A DNA stretch of 64,000 bases from Sipunculus nudus (GCA_026874595.1 CM049311.1:4561676-4625675), one strand, 5' to 3'; positions 1 to 12,388 are shown, numbered from the stretch's first letter. Notes: generated by a model not told the origin, from the letters alone. Made by a program: numbers and translations.

Positions 1-119
1 TATGGTGAGTATCGTGAAAATTCATCAAAGCCCTGGTAAGTTATCGTGGCGACACTTAAAGTTAACGAACGGATGGACGGAGGGACTTATAATCTGGGTA
101 CATATACAATAATACGTCC

Positions 120-880
120 CGTCCTAGAAGGGACATAGTGTTTGGTCTGTCGTCGTCGTCGGCGTCGCCGTCTGCGTCATTTCTTGTGAACACGATAACT
201 TTTGAACGACTCAACATTTCTTCATGAAATTTGAAATATAAATTATTCTATCAAAGTTCGAAAACCGGTGACCTTGACCTATATCATCAAGGTCAAATAG
301 ACTTCAATAGATTTTGTTTTGTGAACCCCATTACTTTTGAAGTATCTGTTATTTTTTCTTAAATTTGAAACACTAATTGTTTCAACCAAGTGCAATGATA
401 AGTTAAAAACCCATGACCTTGACCATCAGCATCAATGTCAATTTAGCCGGAATGGAAGTTTGTTGTTAACCCAATAACTTTTGAAGTATCGCTTATATTT
501 TCCTCAAATTTTTACTGATAGTTTCGAAAAAAATCTATAGTTGAAAAAAACTGATGACTTCAGCTGGATCTCCAAGGTCAAATCAGCAGGAATGAAAATT
601 ATTTGTGAACGCTATATTTTAAACAATTTGGTGTATTTTCATATAATTTGATTTGTAGATTGTTCCTAGCAAAATCTTGGAAGTGTTCAAAACCGATGAC
701 ATTGACCTACATCATCAAGGTCAAATCAACAGAAATGGAAATATTTTGCTTAAACTTTTCTTTTTGAACTACTCAATATATTTTCATCAAATTTTACATG
801 TAAAATGTTTCTGAAAAATAGACTAGTGTTCTTTACCATGTGACATTGACCTTCATCTTGAAATAATCCCGTATTTTTCC
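120..880. repeat. Tandem repeat (~140 bp units) with stem-loop and GTC-rich head
   Basis: About five diverged units of roughly 140 bp. Each carries a 'gtgaac..ataacttttgaa' segment (near 185, 319, 466, 603, 750) followed by 'tttcatcaaattt' and a 'TGACCTTGACC...ATCAAGGTCA' block that pairs AGGTCA half-sites in opposite orientation (for example 270-296 and 697-723). The left edge has a small hairpin (GTCCCgtcctagaaGGGAC near 117-135) followed by a GTC/GTCG simple tract at 148-177. This hairpin, simple tract, tandem core layout recurs in other families in the window and matches what is known of nonautonomous Helitron-like elements. The boundaries are approximate. Confidence 0.6.
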
Positions 881-1669
881 CTAAAATTTGCGGATCGGAT
901 GCCCATAGTAAGGGGAAACATATATCTGTGTTTGCATCGCGAAAACAACCCGATTCTAGTTTATTGTGAAGTACTCCAAACATTTCCTTCAATCTGCTAA
1001 TTGTCAAATTACACAAACTCTGTCCCTTTGTCCATCAAAGATACAACAACACCGTGGGTAACAATATTTTCACTTTATTAATAACTTTTTCTACAGAAAA
1101 ACGTCCGTGGAGCATGCTCACACACTTTTGAAGTACCACCCTAAAACGTATGCAGCTCCACCCACATGCACATGAAATCTCTCTCTATTCCCAAACTCTC
1201 TTCATTGATTATTAGCAACACTTTGCGTTTACATTTAATTCCGCATACCGTTTGTAGATGTTTCGTATGACGGATTTCTTCACGGGCCAGTCAGTTCAAC
1301 ACCCACCAACCACATATTAAATCTAGATGAAACATAGATATTAGCTCGTGGTTTTCATTGTACTGGGGGACCTGATCCGCACAAATGACAGAGTCTCTCT
1401 CTGATTGGTTACTTTTTTTGACAGATCACTTAATTCACCTCTCGTGCGACCTAATACGGTCATAGTTATAATCCGTATTATATCACACTTTTTTTTCATA
1501 TTCTTTCATCTCTGGAAATTGCGAAGTGTAAAAACAGTTCATAGGTTATGTTATGTTAAGTTTAAAGTTTTAACTGTAATCCCTGTAGCGCACACGCGCA
1601 TGTCCAGCTCCGGTACATTGCAATATATTTTCAAGATTCATCGTATGCTTCATTCTATTTTTAATTTTT
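881..1669. other. Unannotated AT-rich DNA
   Basis: No gene or clear repeat was recognised. Short ORFs on both strands lack family signatures and look like chance. Confidence 0.5.
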
Positions 1670-1806
1670 AGCTCAGCTGACTGTAAGTCAACTGAGGTAT
1701 AGGTACGGTGCTTTGTCCGTCGTCCGTCTGGTCGTCAGTTAGCAGGGCACAAATTGTAACCGTTGACCCTAGGAGACTCTAACTAAAAGCCAGGACCCAT
1801 GGGTCC
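1670..1806. repeat. Minimal HINE-like element: hairpin end, CGTCC tract, palindromic end
   Basis: 1670-1698 forms the stem-loop AGCTCAGCTGACT-gta-AGTCAACTGAGGT. It is followed by 'ctttgtccgtcgtccgtc', then 'gttagcagggcacaaattgtaacc', and ends near the palindrome at 1793-1806 (GGACCCATGGGTCC). The same head segment and a very similar palindrome bound the multi-kilobase elements at 4.3-6.7, 10.7-21.9 and 26.0-28.8 kb. Here almost no tandem core lies between them, so this is either a core-less deletion derivative or an end fragment. Confidence 0.55.
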
Positions 1807-1809
1807 CTA

Positions 1810-2469
1810 GTTGTTGTTATTCAGTATATTTTCAGAATCCTCATCATATAACGCAGGTGGTTATGAATATTTTTTTTCAACCAGAGCATGAATTAAGTCT
1901 ATGCCTTGGCCTATGTGAAAAAGAAACAGATGATAGAATTGTGTGGCTGGGATTTGGCTGCAACTCTGTTAACTAATGCTCTGGTCCGCTAAGGGATGCC
2001 GGTCGATTCTTTCAGATATTCAGTTATAAAATAGTTTTGCCTTTTAAACAAACATCAAAGTGACTGATCCACGTACTTCAGCAATTATTTAAATGAAAAT
2101 CTGCATGATACAAGCAAGGAACTTAAACGGAACGACAATACATGTTGACTGTTGAATCTCAGAGGTAGGGGCCGGGACATCTTATGACAGATTTTAGTTT
2201 GATGACGCATGAGAGTAATTTTTTTCCATAACTGTGCGATAACTTCGATAGTTAATTGTATGGCAACTTCCGCAGTTGTTTCCAAAGTTGTGGGATAACT
2301 TCACATGCATTATGAAGCGTCAAGCTTCAAAGTACATGTATACTGGTATATACTGGCTGGAGAGCTTATTTACTTTACTATCATAGTTAGGTATTTAACA
2401 TTTCATAATCATTTCCGGCATAGACCTAGCTGTGACCATTCTTTTGATGTTTGTTCTTGCTCGTTGCAG
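1810..2469. other. Intronic sequence upstream of the 2470 exon
   Basis: No exon or repeat was recognised. By position it is the intron of the gene whose last exon begins at 2470. The 3' end carries a pyrimidine-rich tract and CAG acceptor (ttgttcttgctcgttgcag, 2451-2469). Confidence 0.4.
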
Positions 2470-2825
2470 ATAATCCTACATCAACAGTTAATCACGTGAC
2501 AGCCATTGTAGCTGTGGTCGTGCCAACTTTATTTATGGCTCTTGGAGTGACTGCAGCAATGGTGTGGTATCTGTGGAAAAGGCGCAAAGAAGCTGGAGCA
2601 GACGACAGAGTCGCCATCGTGGATAACATACAAACTACTCCAGTCTACCCCAACCCCATTAATGGCGAGTTACCAACACATGTCGACCATGATGCATCTA
2701 ATGGACATCATCCAGCTCCGTCAGGAATTTCATTAGACAGGGATCATCAGCCAGTATCAATGGAGGGAATGAAAATTCATTATCTTCCTCAGTATAAAGA
2801 GACAGAGGAAAAGTCCACATCATAA
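2470..2825 (+). CDS. Last exon of a single-pass membrane protein (family unknown)
   Basis: The exon opens after a good splice acceptor (pyrimidine tract and CAG ending at 2469). It enters in a phase that supplies the last two bases of a codon and runs to TAA at 2823-2825. It encodes about 118 residues: a short Thr/Asn-rich juxtamembrane stretch, a hydrophobic segment (AIVAVVVPTLFMALGVTAA, continuing to VWYLW), a stop-transfer cluster KRRK, then a polar cytoplasmic tail of about 80 residues rich in Pro, Asn, His and Asp, with possible Tyr motifs (VYPNP; YLPQYKE). That layout is typical of the C-terminus of a type I receptor or adhesion protein. No family was recognised, and the ectodomain exons must lie to the left of the window. 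The frame is intact. Topology is inferred from the hydrophobic and charge pattern only. Confidence 0.65.
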
Positions 2826-3226
2826 CTAGACTGGTTCCCACACTCAATTTCTGGTACTTATACGATCGACACCATTTATAGGCATGTAATTTAAATAAAT
2901 TAAATAGAAATGTGAGAAAACAAGGTGGCCGCAAAATAGCTCGTTATGAAATGCTTTCAAGAATATCACTTGAAAAAAGCTGAAAAGTTCCTTGTAATAT
3001 TTTCTTGTAAAAAAAGACACTATATGGTAAAAATCGGTTTCATTTGTAAATTGCCAATTTGAAAATTGTATGTCCTAAGAGTGGGGAACCAGTCAATCTT
3101 CATTTTCTGGTCATTTTATATCTTCTGTTTATTTTATGTATACTATATGTGTATTTGGTATTAATGCAGAATATGGAATTTGAATGAAGCATATTCAATT
3201 GCCAGGAAAAAAATAAAACACTTAAA
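2826..3226 (+). other. Probable 3'UTR of the 2470 exon gene
   Basis: AT-rich sequence after the stop codon with several AATAAA-like signals, for example 'aaataaattaaat' near 2893 and 'aaaaaaataaaacac' near 3210. The true cleavage site cannot be chosen from sequence alone. Confidence 0.4.
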
Positions 3227-3409
3227 CATTAGGAAAAACCCCTTCGCAATCACAATACACGGGTGCCTTTATTAAAAATAAAGGTATAGATTAAGAAAAC
3301 CTTTAATTGAATACATTTATAATTAAGTCATAACACGTGTTCTAAATGAATAATTGTAAGGTCTGAACTAAATGCAAAATCCTTTGAATTTTCTTCCATT
3401 TAAAAGGAT

Positions 3410-3413
3410 AAGA

Positions 3414-3448
<35 letters not shown>

Positions 3449-3512
3449 CATTCTTTCTTGTTTTCCTTCTTGCCCCGCATCTGCTCAAAAGATAATATTC
3501 TCTGTTAATATG

Positions 3513-3557
<45 letters not shown>

Positions 3558-3620
3558 ATACTCTTTCTATTTTTCCTCCTTGCCCTGTATCTGCTCAAAA
3601 GATATAATACTCTATTTTTA
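3410..3620. repeat. (TA)n microsatellites with a duplicated spacer
   Basis: Two (TA)n tracts (about 3417-3444 and 3517-3555) are each followed by near-identical sequence: 'cttgccccgcatctgctcaaaagataatattctctgttaatatggttt' and 'cttgccctgtatctgctcaaaagatataatactctatttttaatggttt' in part. The array is therefore a tandem duplication of a compound unit of about 110 bp (microsatellite plus spacer). ORFs across it are low-complexity artefacts. Confidence 0.75.
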
Positions 3621-4267
3621 ATGGTTTGGCTGACTCTTACTTTGCAACATTCATATGCCATATTTCCGTCATATATATACATGTATGTTATATATATAAT
3701 ATTTTTTAATGTGAAATAAACTTATTTTGTATATAATTATCAAATCCATTTTCTGTCTTTTGAAAAGCTCTTGCGTGTATATGAGGTGGTATTGAAGTTT
3801 CGGGGGGGGGGGGGCGTTTTTTTTATTTTACCGTTTAACTGAAAAGCCTGAAATACCATATAATTCTTAACACTTTATAGCCCACCAGATCCAAGGCCAT
3901 TGCCTCGAGCCTGAGTCGGCTTTTGTCTATGGTATGTAAGCACAGGAAATATATATAGTGGCCCATGGGTCATGACGCTCAGCTGAATTCAAGGATTGTT
4001 GAATTCGATTACAAGATGGAGAGATCCAAGATCTATAAACATGCTAACTTTCAGCTCAATACATTGAGCCACTCCTGAGATATCGGCTGTTATCTAAAAG
4101 ACACCCAGATTCAGATTGCCCAGAAAGGATTGCAGGTGGTGCCACCTGTCTTTGTTATGCACAACTACATAGGTGAGGGAACAGCGATGCCGAGTTACGG
4201 AGGATCAGGGGTCAAGGGTCTCAGAGGAGTTCTCCAGAAACAAACACCATTTTTGTATCACATTTTT

Positions 4268-6680
4268 AGCTCAGCTGACTTTCAGTCATGCTGGGCTATA
4301 GCGATGGGTCTTTGTCCGGCGTCCTTCCGTCTGTCCGTCCGGCCGTCCGGCCGGCCGTCCGTCCGTTAGCAGGGCACAAATCGTAACCGTAGGGGCTAGG
4401 GCCATGAACCCTATGCAGTCTTAGAGGTTATGAAAAGATCTCCTTGCAAACCTGAAATTAGGTCACTGCGACCTATATTCTCGAAGTTATGGGGTGTGTT
4501 TGCACCCCCCAGAAATAACTCTTTGAGACAAAATTTTCATCCCAAACCTTCCATCTTTCACATACAGCTCACCTACCAACACGGGAAGAACCATAATTTT
4601 TTTAGGTCAAAAGGTCAAAGGTCAAGGTCACAGGAGCCTCTTCTTTGAAAAGCCTGTGGATGCATTTTGAGCCAACCCTTTCATCCCAATTCTTTGATCT
4701 TTCACATATAGCTCACCTACTAAGTTGGAGAAGAATCCTATAGATTTTGAGGTCACAAGGTCAAAGGTCAGGGTCACAGGATCCACTTCTTTGAAAAGGT
4801 TGTGGACACATTTCAAGCTAGACTTTTCATTCCAAACCTTCCAGCACTGATATCGCTTCTCTGCCAACAGGGGAAAAGACCTGTTGATTTTGAGGTCAAA
4901 GGTCAAGTTCACAGCACCCACTTCTTGCGTGGAGTCATTTTCAGGCAAACTTTTCAATCTGTACCTTCCATCTGTCATATATGGCTTACCTACCAATAAG
5001 GGAAGAAGCCTATAGATGTTGAGGTCAAAAAGTCAAAGGTCAAGGTCACAATATTTAATTTTTCTAAATGCTTGTGAGCATATTTAAAGTGTAACTGTTC
5101 AACCCAAACCTTCAGTCTTTCACATATGCCACATCTATGCATAACTCAGTTTGACTCAAATTTCATATTTATGGGTCTTTTTGCTTGAATAAATAACTTA
5201 TTGATTTTGGGGTCAGCTGGTCAGCAGGTTAAAGGTTGCAGGTCAAAGTTATCCACCCATTGGTTGCCAAGTAATTACACCAGATTTAAGTGGTCAGTAG
5301 TTACCCATCATTTAGAAAGAATCCAGTTGATATATGGGCAAAAGGCCAAGGTCATAGGTCAGGGATGTTCACAATTACTTATTTTATAGACCATCTCTAT
5401 TTTTCTTGTATATATAAACATCCCATATCAGCTGGTACATCTCCATGTGTGGCTGTAATTGTGAGTGACACTGGTGACATATGACTCCCTTTTGTATCAG
5501 CCTATTAAGTGATAAGGCTCAGTGATAAAATACCTCGTTCCTTCATAACAAAAACACTGTTGTCAGAATGCTTCAGCCAGGCATTAAGACTATGAGAGTA
5601 TAGTATTAAGGTTTAGCTACTGATTTATAAGATGATGGGAACATTTTGCAGTTTATTTTATGGAATCCTAGCAATAAACTTAGTTTCCTAGATATCTGAA
5701 TATTTTAATATATATCACCACATATAAAAGCAAGTGTTTGTTCTCATAATATGTGGATCTGTACCTTGATTTAGGATGGCTTTTTGTTTTATTTCAAGAC
5801 TCTTAAACATGCTTTCTGCATTTCTTTTCTTTCAGGTTTGGCAGTTTACCTACCCTGCTGACCCCATTGAAAAGCAGAGTGATAATAAAAATATTGGACT
5901 TACACTTTTTACAATTGCATATCTATAAATCTGATATGAGGGCCTGGACATGCCTTTTGAATTATTTTGGGCATTTATTACTGGATAATTTGCCCCAAGT
6001 TTGGTCTCTTATTGGAGAATGTGGGATATCAAATGTCATACTTGTCAGAAATCCATTATGTCTGCCAGTTAGCCACCTTAGAAATTCTTTCTTCAGGGCA
6101 GTTTCAGTAATTTTTCTTTAATGTTTGGTCCGATTTAGAGAATGTTTGTTGTCTGATTTCAGACTTGTCAGAAGTCCAATATGGCGACCAGGCAACCATC
6201 TTTTAATTCCTTAGTTAAAGTGAATGCAGTTGGATGTATATTTATGTAATCTTGTAAAGGATTGGGTCAAATATTTCTGAATAAATATTACCATCATTTA
6301 TAAAAGTGCAGTACAGTTGGCTTGTATTGAATAAAAATTCATACAGAAGCACCTGTTTCTCAATAATTCTTGCATGTATTTCCTTGATTTTTGCTATATA
6401 TTTTGATCTTATATTTGCCCTTTGTGGTGTTCCTTTTGAGACTGACAGGTTTCAAGCAAGCTGTTGGAATAGTTCCTGATAGCTTAACAATCATGCATTT
6501 TCCTCAGACCAATTCACTGTGTTTTAACCAGACATAGGTGATATATATTTCTGTTGTCATAGAAAATTTTCAACCAATTGGCAAATTGGTTCTTCAAAAT
6601 TTGACTGGAAGTTGTGAATCTCAATCCATGATGTCACAGGTCATGCTTGGCAGCTGAGCGTCATGACCCATGGGTCACTT
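4268..6680. mobile_element. HINE/pearl-like composite element with AGGTCA-bearing tandem core
   Basis: The left end is a stem-loop at 4268-4297 (AGCTCAGCTGACT-ttc-AGTCATGCTGGGCT), then a (GTCCGTCCGG)n tract to about 4367, then 'gttagcagggcacaaatcgtaacc'. The core has units of about 135-145 bp between 4430 and 5060; each has 'ggtcaaaggtcaaggtcac' or a close variant (4613, 4757, 4891, 5031). The part from 5100 to 6600 is non-tandem and is colinear, in reverse, with 26.1-27.9 kb. The right end is CAGCTGAGC (6651-6659) followed by the perfect palindrome TGACCCATGGGTCA (6664-6677). The two ends share a short subterminal inverted repeat, GCTCAGCTG. This matches the architecture known for pearl/HINE nonautonomous Helitron-like elements of bivalves. 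No transposase is encoded. The class assignment is inference. Confidence 0.65.
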
Positions 6681-6699
6681 GTTAATTATTTCGGGGGTA

Positions 6700-8645
6700 C
6701 TTATGAGCCCGATAGCTCAGAGGATATGGGTAACAGAGACCTAATTTCAGATTTCCATGAAGACTTTTCATGGAGCTCTCTAGCTGTCAAGTATGAAGAT
6801 TCTAGGTCAAGTGGTTACGATTTGTGCCCTGTTACAAGATGAGGCTTTATTTGAAAGTCTCAAAAAAAGCCTCAAAATAAGAAAAAAATGCGTACAAATT
6901 AAAAAAAAAAATAGGCGGCACCACCAGTCTAGAGGAACTGATGAAACACTCCATGGTCAATATGAATGCAAAAAATCATGGCCATCAGTACATTCGTTAT
7001 TCAGATACTGCAGCTTTTGTATCACATTTTAAATTATTCTTAGGAGTACTTACAAGCCCCATAGCTCGAAGGATATGGGTAACAAAGACCTAATTTCAGG
7101 TTTCCATAGAGACTTTTCATGGACCTCTCTTGATGTCAAGTTAGAAGAAACCAGGTCCAGCGGTTATGATTTGTGCCTTGTTAACAGATGACAGCTTCTT
7201 TGAAGGTCTTAAATAAATAGCAAAAAAAAAAAAAAATCGTAAAATTGGAAAAGAATACAGGTGACGCCACCAGTCTGCAGGAAATGATGGAACATCCCAT
7301 GATCGATATTCATGCAAAGAATCATGGTGATCAATGTAGCAGTTATTCAGATACTTGAGCTTTGTATCAAATTTTGCATTATTCTTGGGGGGGGGGGGGG
7401 TACTTCAGAGCCCCATAGCTCAAAGGATATGGGTAACAGAGACCTAATTTCAGGTTTTCAATGAGATTTTTCATAGACCTCCCTTGATATTAAGTTTGAA
7501 GATTCCAGGTCCAGTGGTTATCATTTGTGCCCTGTTAACAGATGACAGTTTCATTGCAGGTCTGAAAAAAAGAGAAAAAAATTCTTTAAAAAATGGAAAA
7601 AATACAGTTGGTGCCACCAGTCTGCAGGAAGTGATGGAACATCCCATGATCAATATTCATGCAAAGAATCATGGTGATCAATGCAGTAGTTATTCAGATA
7701 CTTGAGCTTTTGTATCAAATTTTGCATTATTCTGGAGGTACTTCAGAGCCCCATAGCTCGAAGGATATAGGTAACAGAGACCTAATTTCAGGTTTTCAAG
7801 GAGATTTTTCATGGCCCTCCCTGCATGTCAAGAGAGAAGATCTAGGTCCAGTCATTATGATTTGTGCCCTGTTAACAGATGACCACATCTTAAGGTCTCA
7901 AAAATAGAGAAAAACATTAGTAAAAATAGAAAAAATACAGGTGGCGCCACCAGACTGCAGAAACTGATGAAACATTCCATGATCAATATCCATGCAAAGA
8001 ATCATGGTGTTTTAATACAATACTTGTTCAGATACTTGAGCTTTTGTATCAAATTTTGCATTATTCTGGGGGGTACTTCAGAACCCCATAGCTCAGAGGT
8101 TATGGACAACAGAGACCTAATTTCAGGTTTCCACAGAGACTTTTCATGGGCCTCCCCGCAGGTCAAGTGAGAAGATTCTAGGTCCAGTCGTTACGATTTG
8201 TGCCCTGTTAACAGATGACCACATCTAAAGAGGTAAAAAAATTGAGAAAAAAAAAAATCGTAAAAATAAAAAAGATACCGGTGGCGCCACCAGACTGCAG
8301 AAATTGATGAAACACTCCATGGTCAATATCCATGCAAAAAATCATAGTGATCACTGCATTAGTTGTTCAGATAATTGAGCTTTTGTATCAAATTTTCCAT
8401 TATTCTGGGGGGTACTTCGGAGCCCCATAGCTGGAAGAATATGGGTAAAAGAGACCTAATTTCAGGTTTCCAAGGAGATTTTTTATGAACCTCCCAGGAT
8501 GTAAAGTTACCAGATTCTAGGTCCAGCCCATACAGTTTGTGCCCTGGTAACGGCCGGATGGCCAGACGGCCGGACGGCCGGACGGACGAAGGACAAAGAG
8601 TGATCGCTATAGCTCAGATGACTTACAGTTAGCTGAGCTAAAAAT
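6700..8645. repeat. ~340-bp satellite array ending in HINE-type hairpin
   Basis: At least five units with period of about 330-347 bp, anchored by 'ggcgccaccagtctgcag' variants at 6913, 7262, 7609, 7939 and 8281. Each unit runs on through 'gatgaaacactccatgatcaatatccatgc', 'ttcagatacttgagcttttgtatcaa', a G-run plus 'tacttcggagcccc', 'gggtaacagagacctaatttcagg', 'gtgccctgttaacagatgac' and an A-rich tail. The right edge is a (CGGACGGC)n tract (8553-8585) and the stem-loop 8611-8639, the same terminus as in the AGGTCA-type elements. The left terminus was not found; it abuts the palindromic end of the preceding element. Confidence 0.75.
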
Positions 8646-8879
8646 TTCTAAAGGGACGTGTTTGACGGTTCATCTGTACTAGATGGCTTTATCACCGGGT
8701 AGCTCTGTCTGCTAGACCAACGGCTGGCCAGCGGCAGAATAATGTCACGCCTGTGCACGCTGACCGGGAGAGGGATATTTTAAAAAGGGCCCAATCTTGG
8801 AGCCTTCTTAAACAAAAGATAATCCCTTGAAGCCTTCATAACAATAGGCCAGAAAATGTGGATATCACCGCACATATGC

Positions 8880-10445
8880 TGCTTATTATCCCCTCGCATC
8901 AAAGTTGCGAAAGAGATATAGTAACGCCTGCGTCCGTCGGGCCGTCCGTCTGTCAATCCGGACTCGGCTTGTGGACCGATTTGAAACCAGACCGTGTAAC
9001 CCAAACCTTTCATCTTGCACATATGGCTCACGCTCCCATAGATTAAGAAACCCTATCTATTTTGAGGTCACCGGGTCAAAGGTCACGGTCACAAGGCCCA
9101 CTTTTTGAAAAAAACTTGTGGTCACATTTAAAGCCAAACCGTTTAACAAAAAGCTTATATCTTGCACATATGGCTCACCCACCAACGGATAAAGAATCCT
9201 ATCGATATTTGAGGTCACGGGGTCAAGATACACGGCCATAAGGCCCACTTCTAGAAAAAGTTTGTTGACCCATTTAAGCCAAACCGTTTGACCCAAACCT
9301 TTCATCTTGCACATATCTCTCACCCAACCATGGATGAAGAATCCTTAGTTTGAGGTCACAGGTTCAAAGTTCACGGCAACAGAGCCTGATTCTTTAATAA
9401 GCTTATGGACCCATTTTAATCCAAACCGTTTGACCAAAACCTTTCATTTTGCAAATATGGCTCACTCACCCATGGATGAAAAATCCTTTCGATTTTTGAA
9501 ATCATGGGATCAAAGGTCACGGCCACAAGGCCATTTTTTTAAAAAAGCTTGTGTACCCATTTATAGACAAACCGTTTCACCCAAACCTTTCATTCTGCAC
9601 ATATCTCTCACCCAACCATGGATGAAGAATCCTATTTAGTTTCTGGTCACGGCGTCAAAGGTCACGGCCATAGCGCCTACTTCTTGAAAAAAGTTTGTGG
9701 ACCCATTTTAAGCAAAACCGTTTGACCAAAACCTTTCATCTTGCAAGTATGGCTCACCCATCCATGGATGAACAATCATTTCGATATTTGAGGTCACGGG
9801 GTCAAAGGTCGCGGCCACAAGGCCAACTTCTTGAAAAAGCTTGTGGACTCATTTAAAGCCAAACCATTTGACCAAAACCTTTCATCTTGCACATATCTCT
9901 CACCCAACGATGGATGAAGACACCTTTCGATTTGGGGGTAACGGGGTCAAAGGTCACGGCAACAAGGCCTACTTCTTGAAAAAGCTTATGGATCAATTTC
10001 AAGCAAAACCGTTTGGCCAAAACCTTTATCTTGCACATATTTGTCAACCAACCATGGATGAATAATCCGGTCAATTTTGAGATCACGGGGTTTAAGGTCA
10101 CGGCCACAAGACCCGATTCTTGAAAAAGCTTTTGGGCCCATTTTTAGCAAAACCGTTTGACAAAAACCTTTTATCTTGCAAACATAGCTCACCCACCCAT
10201 GGATGAATAATCCTATCGATATTTGAGGTAACGGGGTCAAAGGTCACGGGCACAAGGCCAACTTCTGGAAAAAGCTTGTGGACCCGTTTATAACCAAACC
10301 GTTTGACCCAAACCTTTCATCTTGCACATATCTCTCACCCCCCCCCCCCCCATGGATGAGGACCCCATTCGATTTTTAGGGCACGAGGTCATAGGTCTCG
10401 GCCACAGCGTCTAATTCTTGAAAAAGCTTGTGGATCGATTTCAAG
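8880..10445. repeat. ~145-bp tandem array, second HINE-like family (CCCCTCGCA head)
   Basis: About ten units with a spacing of roughly 145 bp. Each contains 'aaaccgtttgacc', 'aaacctttcatcttgcacatat', 'ctcacccaaccatggatgaa' and 'ggtcacggggtcaaaggtcacggccacaaggcc'. The AGGTCA-type block recurs near 9066, 9212, 9355, 9506, 9650, 9791, 9943, 10084 and 10226. The left edge is 'ttatcccctcgcatcaaagttgcgaaag' (8883-8910) followed by a CGTCC-rich tract (8930-8958). The reverse complement of that edge recurs at 30370-30455. Several units have stop-free stretches on both strands; these are periodic shadows, not genes. Confidence 0.75.
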
Positions 10446-11367
10446 ACCAAATATTTAGGGGCCCGCCAAATTAATCCGATCAAATTCAACAATGGCATCT
10501 GGCAGCAAGTGAGATAAGCCAGAGCTTTACAAATTGCGTTTTTTAACAAGTGGCCTTTCTATCTCCGCATATTTGCAACCTACCACTTAAGGCAACATGT
10601 TTCCTGTTTTTCAAAATTGCTGTATTAACAAACATGTTGTTGATAAACAAGTTCACAAATCCTTCACGGCCTTATAAGATCTTATCACAGCCAAAACTAC
10701 CATTATATCATTGATCTATACAGCATGTGACCCATGGGTCATTACGCTCAGCCGAATGACATGTTGATAATATGTCCTTGCACAGACAACTAATTAAGAT
10801 AGGTGGCATCATTGTTCATGCATATTAAATTAAGTTCATCAAGACCAATAAAAACAACAAATTTGATGTCTTAATTCAAGTTTCCAAGGAGACGTTTCAC
10901 AGATCTCCCTGGATGTCAAGTTTGAAGATTCTAGGACCAATGGTTACAATTTGAACCCTGTTAAGGGACGACCGCATCTTTGAAGGTCTCATAAATAAAG
11001 ATAAAAATGCGTTAAAATTCAAATATGTCCAGGTGGCACCAGCCAGTCCGCACGAACTGATGAAACACTCATGATGCATATGCATTCAAAGAATAATGCC
11101 GATCAATGCATTAGTTGTTCAGATACTGGAGCTTTTGTATCAAATAGTTATTCTGGGAGGTACTTCTAAGACCCATAGCTCGGAGGATGTGGGTAACAGA
11201 GACCTAATTTCAGGTTTCCATGGAGTTTTTTATGGACCTCCCAGGATGTCAAGAAAAAAGATTTCAGTTCAAATAGTTATGATTAATGCCCTGTTAACAG
11301 ACGACCACATCTTTGAAGGTCTCAAAAATAAAGATAAAAATGCGTAATAATTCAAATATGTCCAGGT

Positions 11368-12312
11368 TGTAAAGTGACTTTATATCTTAGTGTATTATAC
11401 ATTCCAGTTGATTACTAATTAAGGATAGTATAACGCCTAATTGTGGGTGCATGTTCAGCAACTGTTTATAGGAATAATGAGTCAAATACTATCATATTTT
11501 ATTATTAATTGAAAACAATATAGTACTTCATTATGTGTGCATGGCATATACTGTTCATATGAATATTGACTGATATAATATTATATTTTATAATTCATAT
11601 TTTAAGTTTCACATGATTAGTATAGCATTTATGATTTTAAAGTATAATTTTATATTTAGCATTATTTGAGTCATAAGAAACCAAGCTTAGGGATGTCAGT
11701 TACTTTTGGCCATTGCACATAGACATTCTCACAATAGACAAGTGAGGGCTACCAGCGGGGTTAAAGTGTCATCACCTACCACCTGGCAAGATTAGTGTGC
11801 ACACCTGCATCCAAAAGGTAACCCTGGGGATCCTTTGGATAAACATAGCTAGATATTTCTTGATTAAATTTATAGGCCAGCTATGCCGGATTAGTTCATC
11901 AAATTAGGGCATATCTACCTCAGTCTTTATAGTGCTTACTCTGATAAGCCACCATACCCACCTGGCGGTGGGGGTCCTATTATGTAATCTGCTTGCAGGG
12001 CATTATCTGTTCCCCGTATCGCCTGTCAGTCATAAACTGGCCTGGCCCCTTTTATTAACTTTAATTCGTCCTTACAGAATTAAGTTCTTATTGGTCATAA
12101 GAGTCAAGGTAATTGATTGGCTGTAGTAGTTGATACATACTCAGGGCATAGCATTAGCAAGTCAGTTGGGTTTTTGTCCATGTAGTGGGAAACTGAGCGT
12201 CTGCCAGTTCCTCTGCTGATTGTACAAATAAACCTTGTGTTACTTCACCTGCTGAGATCTTCTATGTGTGCCCAGTGTGCCACAGAGAGAGCGTGAGAGT
12301 TAGACCCCTTCA
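11368..12312 (+). repeat. 5' LTR
   Basis: 945 bp, starting TGTAAAGTGAC and ending CCCCTTCA (TG...CA). It matches 19050-20014 along its whole length, with scattered substitutions and a few indels such as 'cctggcggtggggg' against an expanded G-run in the 3' copy. A polyadenylation signal AATAAA lies at 12227-12232. The transcript start cannot be fixed from sequence alone. Confidence 0.92.
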
Positions 12313-12313
12313 C

Positions 12314-12331
12314 TGGCGAGCGGTGCCCAAG
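12314..12331 (+). other. Candidate primer binding site
   Basis: TGGCGAGCGGTGCCCAAG begins one base after the LTR end, the usual position. TGG pairs with a tRNA CCA end. The tRNA was not identified; the following CG fits a tRNA with G at the discriminator position. Confidence 0.55.
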
Positions 12332-12388
12332 TTCCTGGACTCTTACTTGCGTTATCCAGTAAGTGACTTTGTATATACCACAACCAGT

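Noticed and set aside
3372-3719. 115-codon ORF with Tyr-Ile repeats
   Set aside because: Translation of (TA)n microsatellites.
6700-8645. CRISPR-like regular repeats
   Set aside because: Units are about 340 bp, fully homologous without unique spacers, in a eukaryotic genome; this is a satellite.
9430-10240. Overlapping ORFs of 62-88 codons on both strands in the 145-bp array
   Set aside because: They repeat with the unit and exist on both strands; they are stop-poor repeat units rather than genes.
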